Shown piece by piece: positions 60,074 to 64,000 of a DNA stretch of 64,000 nucleotides. A model generated the notes under the pieces. The model was not told the DNA's origin and made no database searches. It saw nothing but the letters and a program-made list of their open reading frames with translations. The translations under genes were made by a program, and so were the position numbers. Every line of letters begins with the position of its first letter. The first letter of the stretch is position 1. Where the stretch lies: the NCBI GenBank assembly GCA_963828825.1, contig CAWHGF010000001.1:124001-188000 (forward strand), written 5' to 3'. This DNA is from Bog-473 sp963828825 (GTDB lineage: Bacteria > Actinomycetota > Acidimicrobiia > Acidimicrobiales > RAAP-2).

Positions 60074-60877
60074 TCACCAGCCCAGCTCGGCGCCGGGGAG
60101 GTCCAAGATCCCGGCGGCACGGAGCCTCTCGATGATCGTGGCTCGCCGGGGATTGCTGGCCGAGTTCGCCAGCCAGTCGCGCCACACCGGATAGCGCTCG
60201 CGGTCGAAACCTCGGAACTTCTGCTCGAAGGCGTCGGCCATGCAGCGAAGCGTTCGCTGCGTCGACTCTTCGCCGGCAGTCACGGCCAGGTACTCGGTCG
60301 CCCAGGCCAGCCGATCGCACCCGCCCATGGAGGCGTGAAAGGTGTGGAGGTCGAACGCGATTACGTCGCCGGGATGAGATGCAACCACTACCCCGGGGGC
60401 CTCGGCGTGACCGGCGCGTTGGTAGGCGCGCAAGGCTGGTCGGGCCTCCTCGTAGTGCGAGCAGGGAATGAATCTCAAGGCGCCGTTGGTGGCGCCCAAG
60501 GTGTCGAAGTAGGTGGCGAACTTCACCCCTGTCACGCCTATGCCGTCGTCGTTGTGCCATCCGGCGTCGGCGAAGTACAAGATTCCTTCGGGGAGCCCAG
60601 GCAGCACAGGTCCACCCAGGAGCTGCTCCGCCAAGTCGATCAGGACAGGGTCGTCACAGACAAGCGAGGTGCTGACCGGCGTCAGCTGTGAAGCCATCGG
60701 CAGATAGTGGCCGCTGATGCCGTCGATGATCCGCTCGTCGTAGGTCGCCGCGTAGGCGTCGCGGATGGAAGTGCCGACCTCGGCGCCTAGCGCAGCGGCG
60801 CGCTCAGAGCCCAAGAGATCGGGAATGACGACGAAGCCGAAGGCGCGATAGTGGTCGAGTTGCTGATCGGTGAGCAC
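60074..60877 (-). CDS. Phytanoyl-CoA dioxygenase-family (PhyH) oxygenase
   Basis: Fe(II)/2-oxoglutarate oxygenase of 267 residues. The facial triad is seen as the His/Asp of AGWHNDDG and the distal His of DLHTFHASM; an Arg in STQRTLRC may bind 2-oxoglutarate. N-terminal FGFVVIPDLLGSERAAALG is typical of PhyH. GTG 60877 has AGGAGG seven bases upstream; the longer frame is rejected. Substrates of bacterial members include osmolytes, halogenated and lipid compounds, and none is indicated here. Confidence 0.85.
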   Translation of the reverse strand: MLTDQQLDHYRAFGFVVIPDLLGSERAAALGAEVGTSIRDAYAATYDERIIDGISGHYLPMASQLTPVSTSLVCDDPVLIDLAEQLLGGPVLPGLPEGILYFADAGWHNDDGIGVTGVKFATYFDTLGATNGALRFIPCSHYEEARPALRAYQRAGHAEAPGVVVASHPGDVIAFDLHTFHASMGGCDRLAWATEYLAVTAGEESTQRTLRCMADAFEQKFRGFDRERYPVWRDWLANSASNPRRATIIERLRAAGILDLPGAELGW

Positions 60878-61637
60878 GGAATTCCTCCTAGAGAAGTTGT
60901 CGCGAGACTTTGTTCGCCCGTCTCTGAAGGAGGAGCCCGGCCGCGCACCAACCCGAGTCGAACCTGGGCGGTAATGCCGATGCAGAGGATTCAGCGGTGG
61001 CCGCGACGTTATCCCCCGGCGGAAAGGGCAGGCCACGACCTAAGAAAACGCTGATCGCCACCGGGCTCGTCGGCAGGCTGGTCCTCGGACATTCAGCGCG
61101 AAGACCGAATCAGCCGGCGTCTCTGGCGTCTAGCGACGGTTGCATGTCACCGCCGTCCCCGCAGGGAGCGGGAGAACCCAAGCTGACCTTGCCTCATGGT
61201 GACCCAGTTGCGGGTGAACTGATCTTGGCGATCCATGGGGGTGACTTGGAGGGCCTGCGTCACCTCCTGGCCGAGCGACCAGAGGTTGGGGCTCTCCTGG
61301 ATCTGGGTGGCAGACAAAGCTCGCACCACGGGCATCGTGAAGCGGGCCGCGCCGACCTTGCCCATTCCATGACCTGGCGAACCCTCAGCAGCGCCTTCTA
61401 CGACCGAATTGACGAGGACGATCTCTTGTCAGGCTACGTACGTCGGATCTGGCTTTTAAGAGTCGGTAAGTGATATCTGAAACCGATATTTGATACGGCC
61501 ACCTGTTGCTGCTCCGGCCCGCCGATCCAGGCTGGTTCGCAACACCGAGCGCGATGCCCGGGGCACTCATTGAGCCTCTGTTCACAGTGGGCACCGCAGT
61601 GGGTAGAACGCCTTGCCATGTCGTGTGGAGACGGATC
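60878..61637. other. Mostly non-coding stretch with a possible ankyrin remnant
   Basis: Within 760 bases the only protein-like piece is at about 61185-61320 (+), GELILAIHGGDLEGLRHLLA and ERPEVGALLDLGG, one ankyrin-like helix pair as at the start of small actinobacterial ankyrin proteins. It has no clear start or continuation. The rest shows no gene. Confidence 0.4.
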
Positions 61638-62609
61638 TCAGGCGCCTGCCAATTCGCGGTAGTGACGGCGCCAGATCAGCTTGTAGACGCGGGTCCAGCG
61701 GGGGACCGATCGCAGAATCGGTATAAAGGGTAAGAAGATCAATCCGAGAGACAGCACCATCATGATGACCCACACCTCGAGATCTCCGTTGGTCGAAGTA
61801 TTCATCGGCGGGACCTGGTACCACATGGTGTACAGCCAGAGCCACGCCTGACCGGGGAAGTTCCCGGTCTCGTTCATCATGCCCCACTGGGCTCCCTGCA
61901 AATGCTGGGTACCGGCGCGATTTGCCAGGTAGGTGCCGTCAGCCAGGAACAGGAGGGGTTTGGTGTAGTTGGTGTTGTAGAACTGCCCACCGCTCAGCAG
62001 GGTGCCATCGAGACCACCCGTCTGCGCCATGGCGGTCAGTGAACCGACGATGACGCCCACGGGTCCATAGCGCCCCCCGGGGACGTCCAGCCGGCCGTTG
62101 ACGTCGGTCGCATTCGCCACCGCCTTCTCGTACGCCGTCGTCCACGTGCTCTGCTGTGCCGCAGATGCGCTCTCATAAGCGGTGATCGCCCGCTGGGTCA
62201 CCGGTTGATTTGGCAGGGTCCGGAGCGGCCCCAGGACGAAATCCTGCGCCGTATTGATGGGCTGGTGCACGCCCAGCCATTGATCGGGCTCGAAGAAACC
62301 CATGTGCTGGGAGGTGTCCGGTGTGGCGTTGTAGGGCGGACCGTACGATGCGGTGCCGCTGGACCCGTCCAGCTCGGTGACCGCCGTCTGAGCAAAGTCG
62401 ACCGGGTCCACGGCGGACCAGGTCTTCAACGTAATGGCTGGTTCGTCCGGTGAGGAGAAGACGACGGCGAGGAGCACAATCAGGACCGCAACCGCCAGAA
62501 AGGCAACGAAGGCCTCTTTGAGGATGTCGTAGGGGACGTACGCGCCCCTCCACTCCCTCACATCGCGATCGGGGTTGAAACGTCGACGCCCGGATTTCTC
62601 TCGGCTCAT
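61638..62609 (-). CDS. Cytochrome-b-operon membrane subunit with large extracytoplasmic domain
   Basis: Protein of 323 residues. One helix near the N-terminus (AFVAFLAVAVLIVLLAVVF), about 210 residues of extracytoplasmic sequence, then a C-terminal helix (VIMMVLSLGLIFLPFIPILR) and a basic tail. The first segment (YDILKEAFVAFLAVAV) resembles the start of subunit IV/C-terminal cytochrome b, and the tail RVYKLIWRRHY its end, but the middle, with SYGPPYN and DGTYLANRAG, is unusual. ATG overlaps the cytochrome b stop. Likely replaces the usual subunit IV in a quinol-oxidising complex. Confidence 0.75.
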   Translation of the reverse strand: MSREKSGRRRFNPDRDVREWRGAYVPYDILKEAFVAFLAVAVLIVLLAVVFSSPDEPAITLKTWSAVDPVDFAQTAVTELDGSSGTASYGPPYNATPDTSQHMGFFEPDQWLGVHQPINTAQDFVLGPLRTLPNQPVTQRAITAYESASAAQQSTWTTAYEKAVANATDVNGRLDVPGGRYGPVGVIVGSLTAMAQTGGLDGTLLSGGQFYNTNYTKPLLFLADGTYLANRAGTQHLQGAQWGMMNETGNFPGQAWLWLYTMWYQVPPMNTSTNGDLEVWVIMMVLSLGLIFLPFIPILRSVPRWTRVYKLIWRRHYRELAGA

Positions 62610-63292
62610 GCCGGTTCCTGTCCCGGGGCGTCCTCCTCGACGCCGACGCTGTCCTCGGTGACATCGAACGGAGGGACGATGCCATGACGCCGCACAAGCA
62701 GCACGTGCAGGCCTGCGATCAGCGCGACCCCGATGGGCAGCAGGACGATGTGCCACATGAGCATCTGTCCAAAGTTCAGAACGTTCCAGAAGGCGCCGGC
62801 CCCGGTGGCGTTGATCCCGTCTTTGGCTTGGGTCGAGATCCATTGCGAATCGAAGTTCTGCTGCGAGAGATAGCCGGTGAACGCAGCGGCCACCGATACG
62901 AGAAAGGAGATGACCCCGGTCGCCCAGGTGAGCCGGCGGTTCCCCCGCCATGCTGCCATGAAGAACTTGCCCCAGAGATGAATCACCATGAAGAAGAAGA
63001 AGGCCTCGACACTCCACAGGTGCAAGGAGTTCACGAAGTGCCCCACGGAGGAGACATGCCACCAGCCTGGACCCATGACGGCGAGGACACAGCCGGTGAT
63101 GATGACCCAGGCCAGGCTGACCACAGTCAGCACGCCAAAGACATAGATCCAGGAGGCCATGAAGGCTGGCTGGCGGTCGGGTAGGAGACGGTCGGGAGGA
63201 AAAGCGGATTCGGCGGCCCGGCGCATCCGCGCGGTCCACTGAAGCGCCTCTGCGGGAGACGGTGAAGGGCGCGGTCCGGTGTCTAGGCTCAT
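62606..63292 (-). CDS. Cytochrome b6-like N-terminal subunit
   Basis: Membrane cytochrome of 228 residues with four helices. The heme ligands are in HFVNSLHLWSVEAFFFFMVI and HLWGKFFM (helix B) and in MLMWHIVLLP and LHVLLVRRHG (helix D), the two pairs expected for bis-heme cytochrome b. ALIAGLHVLLVRRHG is classical. Both neighbours overlap it by four bases (ATGA). It oxidises or reduces menaquinone in a bc-like complex; no Rieske or cytochrome c gene is in the window. Confidence 0.87.
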   Translation of the reverse strand: MSLDTGPRPSPSPAEALQWTARMRRAAESAFPPDRLLPDRQPAFMASWIYVFGVLTVVSLAWVIITGCVLAVMGPGWWHVSSVGHFVNSLHLWSVEAFFFFMVIHLWGKFFMAAWRGNRRLTWATGVISFLVSVAAAFTGYLSQQNFDSQWISTQAKDGINATGAGAFWNVLNFGQMLMWHIVLLPIGVALIAGLHVLLVRRHGIVPPFDVTEDSVGVEEDAPGQEPA

Positions 63293-63462
63293 CGGCCTCT
63301 TCTCTTGTGCTTCGGGAAGGGAAGGAGGATTGCCAGGACGAAGACGATGACCATCAAGACGATGACGACGAAGTTCGCCACCGAGAGCTGGATGAATCCC
63401 CAGTGGATGTAGCGGCCGTTCCCGCTCAGGTTGATCAGCGCTGCGAATAGGAAAGCCACCAC
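63289..63462 (-). CDS. 57-residue single-helix membrane protein
   Basis: Frame from GTG 63462 (or GTG 63459) to TGA 63289: FLFAALINLSGNGRYIHWGF, IQLSVANFVVIVLMVIVFVL and AILLPFPKHKRRGR in succession. One strong helix follows a short polar part and ends in a basic PKHKRRGR tail, so the C-terminus is cytoplasmic. Its TGA overlaps the ATG of the cytochrome b gene (ATGA), which argues strongly that it is translated and belongs to the complex. An in-frame TAG lies just upstream, so it cannot be longer. Confidence 0.7.
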   Translation of the reverse strand: MVAFLFAALINLSGNGRYIHWGFIQLSVANFVVIVLMVIVFVLAILLPFPKHKRRGR

Positions 63463-63752
63463 CGCTGCGTTATTCTACGCTTAGTCTCAGGAAAATCACA
63501 GGATTTATGCCCTCGCCTGAAGGACTCCCTGATTCAACGGTTATTCGTCCGCCAGCAGCGGGAACGCATCGGAATGTCGTGACATCTAGCCCAGAAGTGG
63601 GCGGGTTGAGCGTCGATCAAAAGCGACCTGATCCGCCGCCGCCGACGGCCTTGGACTCGTAAGTGAATCCCATTGTCTGTTCCAGGTGCCGCCCGCGCCT
63701 GTTGAGCGTCGTTAACCACATCGACGCCGCGTTCGCCTCTCTCCGGCCGCTC
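63463..63752. other. Intergenic region, no gene seen
   Basis: 290 bases between the cytochrome operon and the VIT remnant. The stretch is moderately AT-rich at 63470-63530 and probably holds the operon promoter. Confidence 0.4.
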
Positions 63753-64000
63753 TTAGCGGAGAAGTCGGCCCACCCCGTACGTCACAGATGCAGCCACGAC
63801 GGCGGCGAGCAATTGCCAGCCAGCCGTGCGCCATACCCCTTGTCGGAGAATGAGCCGATGGCTCCCCCGAGGGCCACGGCAGCCGATGCCCCGATGATGA
63901 CGGAGATAACGACCGCGGCCGTTCCGGTGGTGAAGAACCAAGGCAGAAGCGGGAGGATGGCTCCAACCGAGAACGAGGAGAAAGACACCGCAGCTGCCTG
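63753..64000 (-). pseudogene. C-terminus of a VIT1/CCC1-family metal transporter, frameshifted
   Basis: The frame enters from beyond the right edge with AAVSFSSFSVGAILPLLPWF and VVISVIIGASAAVALGGAIG, helices 4 of a VIT1/CCC1-type iron/manganese transporter. Near 63840 the frame changes to VWRTAGWQLLAAVVAASVTY then GVGRLLR and TAA, the normal end of the family. One indel is needed. The N-terminal part lies outside the window. Confidence 0.65.

Overview
The window is high-GC bacterial DNA with frequent GTG starts, many 4-base start/stop overlaps and several probable leaderless promoters (TANNNT box 5-6 bases before a GTG). Together with a mycothiol-associated DinB-like protein (TIGR03086), an F420/PPOX-type oxidoreductase, an ECF42 sigma factor and a GH76 enzyme, this points to an actinobacterium. 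An Acidimicrobiia-like lineage is an inference that only a phylogeny could settle.

Region 1 (0.4-9.4 kb): a two-component system on the minus strand, divergent from a seven-gene, fully overlapping operon. The operon holds a PLP aminotransferase, a cytochrome b fused to a sulfite-oxidase-fold (SUOX) molybdoenzyme, a membrane protein, a membrane glycosyltransferase, a GT2 glycosyltransferase, a DUF2064 nucleotidyl/glycosyltransferase and a sugar epimerase. Region 2 (9.5-12.7 kb): an MMPL transporter, a broken beta-propeller gene and a small membrane protein.

Region 3 (12.8-24.0 kb) is a molybdenum supercluster: a Tat-exported SUOX enzyme with its b-type cytochrome, a MerR-HTH/Mop regulator, modA and a fused modBC, moaC-moaD-moaA-moaE, a mogA/moaB gene and moeA, a PNPOx-like flavoprotein, and a cytosolic SUOX enzyme with its own FAD/NAD(P)H reductase. 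With the fused enzyme of region 1 there are three SUOX enzymes in 24 kb, each wired to a different electron partner. SUOX enzymes use plain Mo-MPT, which fits the absence of mobA here.

Region 4 (24.4-42.2 kb) is a decaying accessory region. It opens with the 3' half of an initiator-tRNA-like sequence (a possible attachment site). It contains IS30, IS256 and IS3-like transposase sequences, three copies of a 110-base dispersed repeat with a tRNA-like 3' half, and many genes broken by single indels (cupin, GNAT, COG4315 protein, ABC ATPase, TetR, sulfatase). Intact cargo includes a methyltransferase, a YceI protein with a divergent TetR and twin operators, a GH76 hydrolase and an ABC substrate-binding protein.

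Region 5 (42.2-50.6 kb): a PadR-controlled FtsX-type ABC transporter with a lipoprotein, an MFS remnant, a secreted phosphoesterase, a frameshifted RCC1-repeat protein and MarR/TetR remnants. Region 6 (50.8-55.1 kb): an SDR, cytochrome P450, DapB-like reductase, SnoaL-like protein and TetR module, probably for oxidation of a hydrophobic compound. Region 7 (55.5-61 kb): small stress or detoxification genes (NTF2-like, YCII plus ECF42 sigma, PPOX, ArsR plus two SRPBCC proteins, PhyH dioxygenase). Region 8 (61.6-64 kb): a three-gene cytochrome-b operon including a 57-residue membrane protein, then the end of a VIT-family transporter.
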